A DNA stretch of 64,000 nucleotides from Acidobacteriota bacterium (GTDB lineage Bacteria; Acidobacteriota; Blastocatellia; Pyrinomonadales; Pyrinomonadaceae), in the NCBI GenBank assembly GCA_019242475.1, contig JAFAVK010000052.1:55359-119358 (forward strand), read 5' to 3'. A program made the position numbers and the translations under genes. Of this stretch, positions 38,335 through 45,797 are shown piece after piece (the stretch's first letter is position 1; each line of letters opens with the position of its first letter). Under the pieces are notes generated by a model. The model searched no databases. It was not told where the DNA came from and was given only the letters and a program-made list of their open reading frames with translations.

Positions 38335-38583
38335 ATGAAGAACGTTCTGACGAAGACTTTTCTGACGCTGGCGCTGGCCGTCACGGCCGGGACGCCGGCC
38401 GCCTTCGCCAAAGGCAAGAAGCCGAAGCACAGCGCCGAGCACGTGGCGGCGGTGAAGAAGTGCAACGACGATTACAACGCGGCGATCAAGGCGGCCAGGA
38501 GCCTGAAGGGCAAGGAGCGCGCGGCCGCGCAGGCCAAGGCCAAGGCCGACAAGAAGCAGTGCCTCGCCGCGGCCCCGAAGTAA
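38335..38583 (+). CDS. Small secreted Lys/Ala-rich protein
   Basis: The 82-residue product has a signal peptide (MKNVLTKTFLTLALAVTAG, cleavage near AFA-KG) and a mature part of about 57 residues rich in Lys and Ala, with two Cys (VKKCNDDYN and KKQCLAA) that could form one disulfide. The ribosome site AGGAG is well placed. A sigma-54-like promoter lies upstream, and a terminator hairpin plus a heptad hairpin follow. Similar small basic exported proteins occur in other bacteria without known function. This protein could bind nucleic acid or polysaccharide, but nothing proves it. Confidence 0.75.
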   Translation: MKNVLTKTFLTLALAVTAGTPAAFAKGKKPKHSAEHVAAVKKCNDDYNAAIKAARSLKGKERAAAQAKAKADKKQCLAAAPK

Positions 38584-38649
38584 GGTTCCGTTCGTAACGG
38601 GAACGTGTCGCCGCCGGGCTTCCCCCGACAAACTCCGGCCGGCGCGCGC

Positions 38650-38685
38650 GGGGCACGACCCTTTCATCGGTCTCGGTCGTGCCCC
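38650..38685. terminator. Hairpin terminator after the small secreted-protein gene
   Basis: Arms ggggcacgacc and ggtcgtgcccc (11 bases) surround a 14-base loop. It is placed 67 bases after the stop and just before a second, heptad-type hairpin. Confidence 0.6.
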
Positions 38686-38694
38686 ACGCATGTT

Positions 38695-38748
38695 CAGCAG
38701 GCAGCAGGCGGTTGAAAGAAAGGTCTTTCAACCGCCTGCTGCCTGCTG
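38695..38748. repeat. Heptad-repeat hairpin (GCAGGCA units), convergent site
   Basis: Arms 38695-38719 and 38724-38748 are complementary over all 25 bases around the loop AAGG. The outer part consists of GCAGGCA/GCAGGCG units. It ends 8 bases before the stop of the HARE-HTH gene and may terminate both convergent genes. Confidence 0.9.
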
Positions 38749-38755
38749 TCTACTT

Positions 38756-39379
38756 TCAGGAAGCCTGCGCGGCGTCGCGGATGGTGAGGTCGAAGGTGCC
38801 GGGGGCGACCTTGCGGAAGCGGCGGTTGCGGTTGAGCGAGACGGCGATGCTGATGGTCGGGTTCTGGCCGGTGAACTGAAAGCCGCCTTCGAGCAGCCGG
38901 TTGTAAAGCTCGTTGACGTGGAGCGGCCCGCCCGACTCGCGCAGGAGGACGGCCGCGGCGTGCGGGATGGTGCGCTCGAAGAAGCGGTCGCTCTTCGGCG
39001 CGATGTCGGAACGAATCGGCGGAATGTGGTGGCGGAAGTGGTGCTCCTGTTGCTGCGGCGGGCTCTGCGCGTAGGGCACGTGGGCCTGCGGCGCCTGCGT
39101 GGTGGCCCGCGCGTTGGCCGCCGCGTCGCGGCGGAGCGCGAACTCGATCTCGGCGTCCGAAGGCGGGGCGGCCGACTGCGCCGCGCCGAACATCGAGGAG
39201 AGGATGCGAAACATCGCATTCTCTGTGTGGCTGATGACGGCGTCGATCTCGTTCAGCTCGGTGCGGACGCGCTCGGCCTCGGCCTCAAGGTCTGCCAGCC
39301 GCGACGCGCGGCGCGTGCGCGCCTCGCGCGATTGCCTCAGCGTGTTCTCCAGCGTGGCGAGAAGATTTTCGTCAGGCAT
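38756..39379 (-). CDS. HARE-HTH (winged-helix) domain protein with coiled coil
   Basis: The N-terminal 70 residues form a probable coiled coil (RTRRASRLADLEAEAERVRTEL). A Gln/His/Pro-rich linker follows, and the last 70 residues match the HARE-HTH fold (IPHAAAVLLRESGGPLHVNELYNRLLEGGFQF, then PTISIAVSLNRNRRFRKVAPGTFDL), found in RpoE delta, ASXL and restriction enzymes. It is likely a DNA-associated or RNA-polymerase-associated regulator. The gene follows the prenyl synthase with a heptad hairpin between them. Confidence 0.8.
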   Translation of the reverse strand: MPDENLLATLENTLRQSREARTRRASRLADLEAEAERVRTELNEIDAVISHTENAMFRILSSMFGAAQSAAPPSDAEIEFALRRDAAANARATTQAPQAHVPYAQSPPQQQEHHFRHHIPPIRSDIAPKSDRFFERTIPHAAAVLLRESGGPLHVNELYNRLLEGGFQFTGQNPTISIAVSLNRNRRFRKVAPGTFDLTIRDAAQAS

Positions 39380-39380
39380 T

Positions 39381-39451
39381 GTTGGCCGTTAGCTATTGAC
39401 TGTTGGCTTTTAGCTTCTTCGTCGGTTGGCTGAAAGCTAACAGCCAACAGC
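39381..39451. repeat. Heptad-repeat hairpin (TTGGCTG/TTAGCTN units)
   Basis: The left part consists of 7-base units (TTGGCCG, TTAGCTA, TTGACTG, TTGGCTT, TTAGCTT). The strongest pairing is 39401-39417 with 39435-39451, 16 of 17 bases. It fills the gap between the prenyl synthase stop and the HARE-HTH start. Confidence 0.85.
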
Positions 39452-39456
39452 TTCCC

Positions 39457-40476
39457 TCACATCTCTCTCTCCAAAATGTACGAGGGGATGGAGCGGAGGC
39501 CGTCGGTGTACTTGGACGGCTCAACCTCCGCGAGGGCCTGGACAGCGGCCTCGGCGTAGGAGGTCGCGGCGGCACGCGCGCGTTCGAGGGCGCCGCCCTT
39601 CTCGGCGGCGCGGACGAGGGCGTCGCGCGTGAACTCGCCGTAGGCGCCTTCGCGCATCACCGACTGCACGCCGGCCTTCATCCGCGGCTCCTCGGCGAGC
39701 AGGTGAATGAGGGGCAGCGTGACCTTCCCTTCCAGAAGGTCTGCGCCCGCGGCCTTCCCCAGAGCGTCTTCGTCCGAGGTGAAGTCGAGCAGGTCGTCCA
39801 CGAGTTGGAAGGCCGTGCCCAGGTTCATGCCGTAGTCGCGCAGCGCCCGACTCTGCGAAGGGTTCGCGCCGCCGAGGATGGCGCCGATCTCGCAGCACGC
39901 GCTGAAGAGGTACGCGGTCTTGCGCCGGAGCACGTCGTAGTACTGCTCCTCGGTCACGTCGGCGCGGCCGAGCAGGGTCAACTGTAGCAGCTCGCCCTCG
40001 GTCATCTTCCGCGTGACGTTGGTCAGGATGTCGAGGATTTCGAGCGAGCGCTCTTTCAGACTCGTCTCGAAGGCAGACATGTAGAGCCAGTCGCCCATGA
40101 GCACGGCCGTCTGGTTGCCGAAGCGCGAGTTGATGGAGGGGCGGTTGCGGCGCGTCTCGGCGTTGTCGATGATGTCGTCGTGGACGAGCGTGGCCGTGTG
40201 GAGGAACTCCATCACGGTCGCCATCCGCACGACGTTCGGGCGCGAGGCGTCGCCGCCGACGGCCGCGGCCGAGAGCAGCGTCAGCGCCGGGCGCACGCGC
40301 TTGCCGCCCGAGGCGCGCAGGTAGTCGCCGATGTAGGCGATGACCTGGATGTTCGAGCGCGCCTGCCGCTCGAACTCCTGCTCGACGAGCGCCAGCTCAG
40401 CCGCGACCAGACTGAAGATGCGCCGCGCCGTCAAACGCTGCGCCTCGACCGCCGCTGTGTTACCGGAAGTGTTCAT
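39457..40476 (-). CDS. Polyprenyl diphosphate synthase (IspB-like)
   Basis: This trans-isoprenyl diphosphate synthase builds long prenyl chains, probably the quinone side chain. First Asp-rich motif: TLVHDDIIDNAETRRNRPS near residue 95; second: QLVDDLLDFTSDEDALGK near residue 222; also GGKRVRPALTLLSA at the start. The 339-residue length and the absence of bulky residues just before the first motif suit a long-chain product, but chain length cannot be read with certainty. Its ATG is 2 bases from the GATGAGT hairpin that separates it from yajQ. Confidence 0.9.
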   Translation of the reverse strand: MNTSGNTAAVEAQRLTARRIFSLVAAELALVEQEFERQARSNIQVIAYIGDYLRASGGKRVRPALTLLSAAAVGGDASRPNVVRMATVMEFLHTATLVHDDIIDNAETRRNRPSINSRFGNQTAVLMGDWLYMSAFETSLKERSLEILDILTNVTRKMTEGELLQLTLLGRADVTEEQYYDVLRRKTAYLFSACCEIGAILGGANPSQSRALRDYGMNLGTAFQLVDDLLDFTSDEDALGKAAGADLLEGKVTLPLIHLLAEEPRMKAGVQSVMREGAYGEFTRDALVRAAEKGGALERARAAATSYAEAAVQALAEVEPSKYTDGLRSIPSYILEREM

Positions 40477-40478
40477 AT

Positions 40479-40562
40479 GTGATGAGTGATGAGTGATGAG
40501 TGATGAGTGATGAGTGAAAGCAAGCTGCCTTCACTCATCACTCATCACTCATCACTCATCAC
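40479..40562. repeat. Heptad-repeat hairpin (GATGAGT units) between yajQ and the prenyl synthase
   Basis: Five GATGAGT units in the left arm face four ACTCATC units in the right arm (40529-40562), with more than 30 paired bases and a loop of about 10 bases. It occupies the complete intergenic space: the yajQ stop begins at the next base and the prenyl synthase start is 2 bases away. Confidence 0.92.
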
Positions 40563-41063
40563 TTAGTTCGTCCTGTAGTTCGTGTACTGCATGTTGATGC
40601 CGAAGTCTTTCGACTTGAGCTGGGCGACTACATCCTGAAGGATGTCTCGGTCGCGCCCCGTGACGCGGACGGTGTCGCCCTGAATGGCGGCCTGGACTTT
40701 GAGCTTCGACTCCTTGATGAACTTGACGATCTCCTTGGCCTTGTCCGAGGGGATGCCCTGCTGGATGGCCGCGTGCTGGCGGACGGTGCCGCCCGCGGCG
40801 GGCTCGACGCGCCCGTAGGAGAGGGCCTTGAGCGGCACGCTCCGCCGCACGAGCTTCTGCTGGAGGATGTCGTTCATGTTCCGCAGCTTGGTCTCGTCCT
40901 CGGCCGAGAGGATCAGCTCCTCCTCGCCTTCGAGCCTCACCTCGGCGCGGCTCCCCTTGAAGTCGAAGCGCTGCCTGACCTCCTTCATGGTCTGGTCGAG
41001 CGCGTTCTTGACCTCCGCCATCTCCACCTTCGAGACGATGTCGAATGAGTTCTGCTGGGCCAT
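40563..41063 (-). CDS. yajQ: YajQ-family nucleotide-binding protein
   Basis: The 166-residue protein is a complete YajQ: N-terminal SFDIVSKVEMAEVKNALDQT, RFDFKGSRAEVRLEGEEE and C-terminal KVQAAIQGDTVRVTGRDRDILQDVV. Members bind cyclic di-GMP in some bacteria and act as co-regulators, and they were earlier described as RNA- and nucleotide-binding. The gene is in the minus-strand run between tatD and the prenyl synthase. No cyclic di-GMP enzymes are nearby. Confidence 0.92.
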   Translation of the reverse strand: MAQQNSFDIVSKVEMAEVKNALDQTMKEVRQRFDFKGSRAEVRLEGEEELILSAEDETKLRNMNDILQQKLVRRSVPLKALSYGRVEPAAGGTVRQHAAIQQGIPSDKAKEIVKFIKESKLKVQAAIQGDTVRVTGRDRDILQDVVAQLKSKDFGINMQYTNYRTN

Positions 41064-41175
41064 AAGAAGTGAAAAGTTACCGCGAACCCGCCGGGGCTTT
41101 TATAACATTTACGGGCGGGGAGGAAAAGTTGATTGTGCCGTCCGGCGCAAGGCCGCCCGCGTCCGGACGGGCGCT

Positions 41176-41964
41176 TCAGGCCGGCCCGACGCCGAAGAGG
41201 CGCGTGAAGTTTTCGGAGGTGGCGCGCCCGAACTCTTCGGCGGTGAGGCCGCGCAGGTCGGCGAGGAAGCGCGCCGTCGCGGCGACGTAGGCCGGCTCGT
41301 TGCGGCGCCCGCGGTGCGGCACGGGCGCGAGGTACGGGCAGTCGGTCTCGACGAGCAGCCTGTCGAGGGGGACTGTCCGCGCGACCTCGCGCAGCGCGTC
41401 CGCCTTCTTGAAGGTGACGTTCCCGGCGAAGGAGATGTAGAAGCCGAGCGCGAGCGCCCCTTCCGCCAGCGCAGGCCCGCCGCCGAAGCAGTGCATGACG
41501 CCGCCCCGTACCGTTTCTGCGTACTCGTGACGGAGGATTTCCAACGTATCATCATCCGCCTCGCGCGAATGGATAATGACGGGAAGCGCGAGGCTTTTCG
41601 CCAACCGCAACTGCCGCGCGAAGACCTCCCGTTGCACCTCCCGCGGCGAGTTGTCGTAGTGGTAGTCGAGTCCTATCTCCCCGAGAGCGACGGCGCGGGT
41701 GCTACCGTGGAGAAGGTCAGCCACATAATACTCTGTAGAGTCGTCGTAGCTCCTGGCGTCGTGCGGATGCACGCCGACGGCGAAGTACACATCTTCGTAA
41801 GTCTCCGCCACTCTCAAAGCACGCTCGAAATTTCCCCCGTGCGGGTCGCCCGTCCCCACGTTCAGGATCGCGTGCACGCCCGCCTCACGCGCCCGCACCA
41901 CGACCTCGCCGCGGTCGGCGTCGAACTCCTCCCCGTCAATGTGGGCGTGGGAATCGATGAACAT
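41176..41964 (-). CDS. tatD: TatD-family metal-dependent DNase
   Basis: The TIM-barrel hydrolase has all the metal-binding motifs: FIDSHAHID at the N-terminus, GEIGLDYH near residue 92, VIIHSREAD near 127, MHCFGGG and VETDCPYLAP. TatD enzymes are 3'-5' exonucleases and are linked to DNA repair and quality control. The track start (42033) would read through the hairpin arm and add a nonsense leader (TRSVLPAAICLLPT). The ATG at 41964 directly before MFIDSHAHID is correct and gives 262 residues. Confidence 0.93.
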   Translation of the reverse strand: MFIDSHAHIDGEEFDADRGEVVVRAREAGVHAILNVGTGDPHGGNFERALRVAETYEDVYFAVGVHPHDARSYDDSTEYYVADLLHGSTRAVALGEIGLDYHYDNSPREVQREVFARQLRLAKSLALPVIIHSREADDDTLEILRHEYAETVRGGVMHCFGGGPALAEGALALGFYISFAGNVTFKKADALREVARTVPLDRLLVETDCPYLAPVPHRGRRNEPAYVAATARFLADLRGLTAEEFGRATSENFTRLFGVGPA

Positions 41965-42085
41965 AGTAGGCAGTAGGCAGATGGCAGCAGGCAGTACGCT
42001 CCGCGTTAAGTGTGTTGAAGGGACAATGCGCAATTTTAGACAGCAGGGCTCTTAACTGCCTACTGCCATCTGCCTACTGCCTACT
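41965..42085. repeat. Heptad-repeat hairpin (GTAGGCA units) between metG and tatD
   Basis: Arms 41965-41995 and 42055-42085 pair at 30 of 31 positions with a loop of about 59 bases. The right arm includes the metG TAG stop codon and the left arm touches the tatD ATG. The right-arm sequence is identical to that of the hairpin upstream of metG. Confidence 0.92.
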
Positions 42086-44261
42086 TCAATCTTGCCCCGT
42101 TCGGCACGTCCTCCGTGAAGGTGGCGAGGACGGGGCGGCCCTCTTCGCCGACGGAGGCGGCGAGCACCATGCCCTGCGACTCGAAGCCGCGGAGCTTGCG
42201 CGGCTTGAGGTTGGCGACGATGACGAGCTTGCGGCCGACCAGTTTTTCGGGCTCGTAGTGCTCGGCGATGCCCGCGAGAATCTGGCGCGGCTCGGGCTCG
42301 CCCACGTCCACCGTGAAGCGCAGGAGCTTGTCCGACTTCGGCACGCGCTCGGCCGTCAAGACCTGCCCGGCGCGCAGCTCGACCTTCACGAAGTCCTCAA
42401 TCGAAATGTACGTGGCGACGCCCTCGGGCGGGGCTCCGGCCTCGGTCGCGCCCGTTTGCGGGGGCTGCGCGGGCTGCGTGCCGGCCGCGGTCGGCGCGCC
42501 GGGCACGGCCGCCTGCGTGGCGTGCGCGCCCTCCTGTGTTGTCGAAGGTGGCGGGGACGTTTGCGCCTCCGCCTCTTTGCGCTGTGCAATCTCTTTCTCG
42601 ATCTCTGACATCGTCTTCGCCTTGTCTATTCTCGGGAAGAGCGGCGCGACCTCGCCGACGCGCTCGCCCGCGCGCAGGCCGCCCCAGCTCAACCTCGCCG
42701 GGTCAAAATCCTGCGGGTCTCCTTCCAGACCCAACTGCTTCCAGACCGCCCGCGCGGACTCCGGCATCACCGGGTAGAGCAGCACCGCGAGCCAGCGCAG
42801 AGTCTCCGCCGAACGGTAGAGCACCGCGCCCAGAGTCTCGCGCTGCTCCTCGTCGCGCGCCAGCTCCCACGGCTTCGCGTCGGAGATGAACTTATCGACG
42901 CGCGCGATCATGCCCCACGCCGCTTCGAGCGCGCGGTGGAAGGCGTAGTCGTCCACGTGCAGAAGGAACTGGTCGCGCATCAGCTCCAGGCTCGTCGAAA
43001 GCTCCTGCGCGTCCGAATCGACGCCCGCGCGCTTGGCGAGCAGCCGCCGCCCTTCGTTGATGTCCGGCAGGGGGACGACGCCGTCGAAATACTTGTGAAT
43101 CATCGTCAGCGTGCGGCTCACGAGGTTGCCGAACCCGCTGGCGAGGTCGCTGTTCGAGCGTTCGAGGATGACCTCGTAATCGACCTTGCAGTCCTGCCCG
43201 AAAGACATCTCGCGCAGGAGGAAGTAGCGCACCGCGTCCACCTGGAAATGACGCAACAAGGTCGGAAGCTCAAGCGCGTTCCCCAACGTCTTCGAGCCCT
43301 TCCGCCCCGTCTGGTCGAGCCACAGCCCGTGCGCCACGACCGCCCGCGGCAGCTCGACGCCCGCCGCCAAAAGCATCGCCGGCCAGAGCACCGCGTGCTG
43401 CCGCAGGATGTCTTTGCCGAGCAGGTGCACGCCGGGCCAGAACTTTTCGAAGAGGTCTTCGCCCACCTGCGCGCGGCGCTCCGCGCTCCCCCAGCCGAGC
43501 GCCGTGATGTAGTTGAGCAGCGCGTCGAACCAGATGTAGACGGTGTGCTGCGGGTCGTCGGGCACGGGGATGGCCCAGCTCACGGAACTCTTCAAACGGC
43601 TGATGGAAACGTCTTCGAGCCCGCCGCGCACCAGGCTGATGACCTCGTTGCGGCGCGCCTCGGGGCGCACGAAGTCGGGCCGCGCCTCGTAGAGTTCGAG
43701 CAAGACCTCGTCGTAGTCCGACAGGCGGAAGAAGTAGCTCTCCTCCGAGACCTTGTCGAGCGGGCGCTCGTGGATGGGGCAGAGCGGCGGGCCGCCCTCT
43801 TCGGCCGCCGGAATCATCTCGGCCTCGGTCTTGAACGTCGCGCACGGCGCGCAGAACCAGCCCTCGTAGAAACCTTTGTAGATGTTCTCGCGCCCCTTCG
43901 GCGTCGTGCGCGCGGCGGCGCGGCGCCAGAACTCGGAGGCGCCCTCGTAGTGGAACGGCTCGGTCGTGCGCATGAAGATGTCGTAGCCGCCGTGCTCCGA
44001 GTCGAGCGCGTAGGCGCCGAACATCTTCTTCAATTCGCCGACGACGTAATCGACGTGCGCGCGCGGCGTGCGCCCGGCCCTGGCCGACGCGCGCTCGATG
44101 TTCGTCCCGTGCTCGTCCGTCCCGGTCAGGAAGTATGTCTCGTAGCCGCGCTGCCGCTTGTAGCGCTTGAGGAAGTCGCCGACGACGGTCGTGTACAGGT
44201 GCCCCATGTGGGGCAGGCTGTTCGCGTAATAAATAGGAGTTGTGACGTAGAAGGTTTTCAT
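42081..44261 (-). CDS. metG: Methionyl-tRNA synthetase with C-terminal tRNA-binding domain
   Basis: MetG charges elongator and initiator tRNA-Met. The class I signature is YYANSLPHMGHLYTT (HMGH), the connective region has CAPCATFKTEAEM with a CPIH pair, and the KMSKS loop appears as KGSKTLGN, a variant with two changes. The anticodon-binding helical domain follows, then a Pro/Ala/Thr-rich linker and an EMAP/Arc1p-like OB domain (FVKVELRAGQVLTAERVPKSDKLLRF) that forms the dimer. The total is 726 residues. The gene is bracketed by two hairpins with almost identical arms. Confidence 0.95.
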   Translation of the reverse strand: MKTFYVTTPIYYANSLPHMGHLYTTVVGDFLKRYKRQRGYETYFLTGTDEHGTNIERASARAGRTPRAHVDYVVGELKKMFGAYALDSEHGGYDIFMRTTEPFHYEGASEFWRRAAARTTPKGRENIYKGFYEGWFCAPCATFKTEAEMIPAAEEGGPPLCPIHERPLDKVSEESYFFRLSDYDEVLLELYEARPDFVRPEARRNEVISLVRGGLEDVSISRLKSSVSWAIPVPDDPQHTVYIWFDALLNYITALGWGSAERRAQVGEDLFEKFWPGVHLLGKDILRQHAVLWPAMLLAAGVELPRAVVAHGLWLDQTGRKGSKTLGNALELPTLLRHFQVDAVRYFLLREMSFGQDCKVDYEVILERSNSDLASGFGNLVSRTLTMIHKYFDGVVPLPDINEGRRLLAKRAGVDSDAQELSTSLELMRDQFLLHVDDYAFHRALEAAWGMIARVDKFISDAKPWELARDEEQRETLGAVLYRSAETLRWLAVLLYPVMPESARAVWKQLGLEGDPQDFDPARLSWGGLRAGERVGEVAPLFPRIDKAKTMSEIEKEIAQRKEAEAQTSPPPSTTQEGAHATQAAVPGAPTAAGTQPAQPPQTGATEAGAPPEGVATYISIEDFVKVELRAGQVLTAERVPKSDKLLRFTVDVGEPEPRQILAGIAEHYEPEKLVGRKLVIVANLKPRKLRGFESQGMVLAASVGEEGRPVLATFTEDVPNGARLK

Positions 44262-44285
44262 GTAAGCGAAGGCAGTCCTCCGAGC

Positions 44286-44396
44286 AGTAGGCAGTAGGCA
44301 GATGGCAGTAGGCAGTTGAAGACAAACCAGCGCAGGGCGGTGTGAACAAAAAGTTGTTGACTCATACTGCCTACTGCCATCTGCCTACTGCCTACT
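44286..44396. repeat. Heptad-repeat hairpin (GTAGGCA units) upstream of metG
   Basis: Arms 44286-44316 and 44366-44396 are complementary over all 31 bases, with a 49-base loop. The right arm contains the TAG stop of the methyltransferase gene. The arms are identical to those of the hairpin after metG apart from one base in that copy's left arm. Confidence 0.92.
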
Positions 44397-45015
44397 GTCT
44401 TTTATAACGTCTGCTCTTTGGCACCGTCCAGACGTAGACCGTGCGGTAGAGGTTCTTCCAGGGCACGCGCACAGAGTTCTCCGGCTGCCAGTCGCCCATG
44501 CGGAAGTCGTGCGAGACGATGCGCGCGCCGACCGGCAGTTCGCGCAGGAGCTTCGGGCGGAGCATGACGTTGAGCGTGTCCGAAAGGTAGAGCGTGACGA
44601 CGGTCGCCCCGCGCAGGTCGGCCGCGAACATGTCGCCGAGGCGGAAGGTGACGAGCTTGTCCACGCCCTCGCGCTTCGCCGCCTCGGTCGCCTCTTCGAC
44701 GAGCTTCGGGTCGATGTCGATGCCGACCGCGCGCACGCCGTACTGCTTCGCGGCCGCGATGGGGATGCGCCCGTCGCCGCTCCCGAGGTCGAAGAGCACG
44801 TCGTTCTTTTTGAGGCGCGCCTGCCGCAGCATCTCGTCCACGGTCTCGGGCGGGGTCGGGACGAAGATCACGTCCGGCTCGCGCAGAGGCTTCTGAGGAA
44901 CTTTGGCGTGACGCGTTGTCCGCCTCTTTTGAAGACGGACGCGCGCCTCGACGGTGAACGAAGCGGTGAAGAGCACGCACGCGGACAGGGCGATTTTCGT
45001 CAGCAACATTCTCAT
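44392..45015 (-). CDS. Exported class I SAM-dependent methyltransferase
   Basis: The 207-residue protein has a class I methyltransferase fold with the SAM motif DVLFDLGSGDGRIPIAAAKQ near residue 72 and the acidic GIDIDPKLVEEA. The N-terminus (LLTKIALSACVLFTASFTVEARV) is a good signal peptide or membrane anchor, unusual for an enzyme needing cytoplasmic SAM. The gene lies 3 bases after folE. A lipid or membrane-protein substrate is possible. Its stop codon is in the hairpin that precedes metG. Confidence 0.8.
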   Translation of the reverse strand: MRMLLTKIALSACVLFTASFTVEARVRLQKRRTTRHAKVPQKPLREPDVIFVPTPPETVDEMLRQARLKKNDVLFDLGSGDGRIPIAAAKQYGVRAVGIDIDPKLVEEATEAAKREGVDKLVTFRLGDMFAADLRGATVVTLYLSDTLNVMLRPKLLRELPVGARIVSHDFRMGDWQPENSVRVPWKNLYRTVYVWTVPKSRRYKRQ

Positions 45016-45018
45016 CCT

Positions 45019-45642
45019 TCACTTCTCCCGGATCAGCGCCATCGCCTCCGCGCGCGTGCGCGAGTCCTTGCGGAAGCCGCCGCGGATGGCCGAGGTGATG
45101 GTGACGGCGCCCGGCTTCTTCACGCCGCGGATGGTCATGCAGGTGTGCTCGGCCTCCATCACGACCATCACGCCCACCGGCTTCAAGCCCTCGAAGAGCG
45201 TGTCGGCGATTTCAGAAGTCAGACGCTCCTGCACCTGTAAACGCCGCGCGAAGCTCTCGACGAGCCGCGCGAGCTTGGAGAGGCCGACGATGCGCCCCTC
45301 CTTCGGGATGTAGGCGATGTGGCACTTGCCGACGAACGGCGCGAGGTGGTGCTCGCAGAGCGAGGCGAAGTGTATCTCCTTCACGATGACCATCTCGTCG
45401 TGGCGGTCGCCGGGCAGCGGCTGGACGTGCTCGGAAGGGTCTTCGCGCATCCCCGCGGTCAGCTCGGCGTACATCTCCGCCACGCGCCGCGGCGTCCGTT
45501 GCAAGCCGGCGCGTTCGGCGTCCTCGCCCACGCCTTCGAGGATGAGCCGCACGCCGCGCTCGATCTTTTCGAGGTCAACCCCGCGCGCGCCCCCTTCTTC
45601 GGAGCCCTCGTCCGGCTCGGTCGCGGAGAAGATCGTAGCCAT
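45019..45642 (-). CDS. folE: GTP cyclohydrolase I
   Basis: FolE converts GTP to dihydroneopterin triphosphate, the first step of folate (and some deazapurine) synthesis. Motifs are GLQRTPRRVAEMY, the zinc-binding FASLCEHHLAPFVGKCHIAY and EAEHTCMTIRGVKKPGA. An N-terminal extension of about 25 acidic residues precedes the conserved domain. The track begins at a GTG at 45651; the ATG at 45642 has a better-placed AGGGG. Just upstream is the inverted repeat at 45661-45794. Confidence 0.95.
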   Translation of the reverse strand: MATIFSATEPDEGSEEGGARGVDLEKIERGVRLILEGVGEDAERAGLQRTPRRVAEMYAELTAGMREDPSEHVQPLPGDRHDEMVIVKEIHFASLCEHHLAPFVGKCHIAYIPKEGRIVGLSKLARLVESFARRLQVQERLTSEIADTLFEGLKPVGVMVVMEAEHTCMTIRGVKKPGAVTITSAIRGGFRKDSRTRAEAMALIREK

Positions 45643-45660
45643 AACATGCACCCCTTCCCT

Positions 45661-45794
45661 GGGAGCGCGGGCATCCTGCCCGCCAAAGCGTGCTTCAGCA
45701 CGCTTCCCACCTTACTCTATCCCTCAACCTTGAGGCTTAAAGTCTCCCCGTCTTCGCGCTGCGCGCTCATGGCGGGCAGGATGCCCGCGCTCCC
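45661..45794. repeat. Inverted-repeat element with 24-base arms (GGGAGCGCGGGCATCC type)
   Basis: Arms 45661-45684 and 45771-45794 are perfectly complementary and begin gggagcgcgggcatcc. Inside the loop is a second hairpin (aagcgtgct/agcacgctt, 45686-45705). It separates larC from folE. The sequence class resembles dispersed repeats I know from acidobacterial genomes, which are often mistranslated as peptides such as AGRMPALP. It is distinct from the 7-base-unit hairpins. Confidence 0.85.
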
Positions 45795-45797
45795 GGC

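Noticed and set aside
41965-42033. N-terminal hydrophobic leader of TatD in the track ORF
   Set aside because: The residues are a readthrough of the heptad hairpin arm. The family sequence begins exactly at the ATG at 41964.
40479-44396. Tandem short repeats resembling a CRISPR array
   Set aside because: Units are 7 bases with no unique spacers, and they form complementary arms; no cas genes are in the window.
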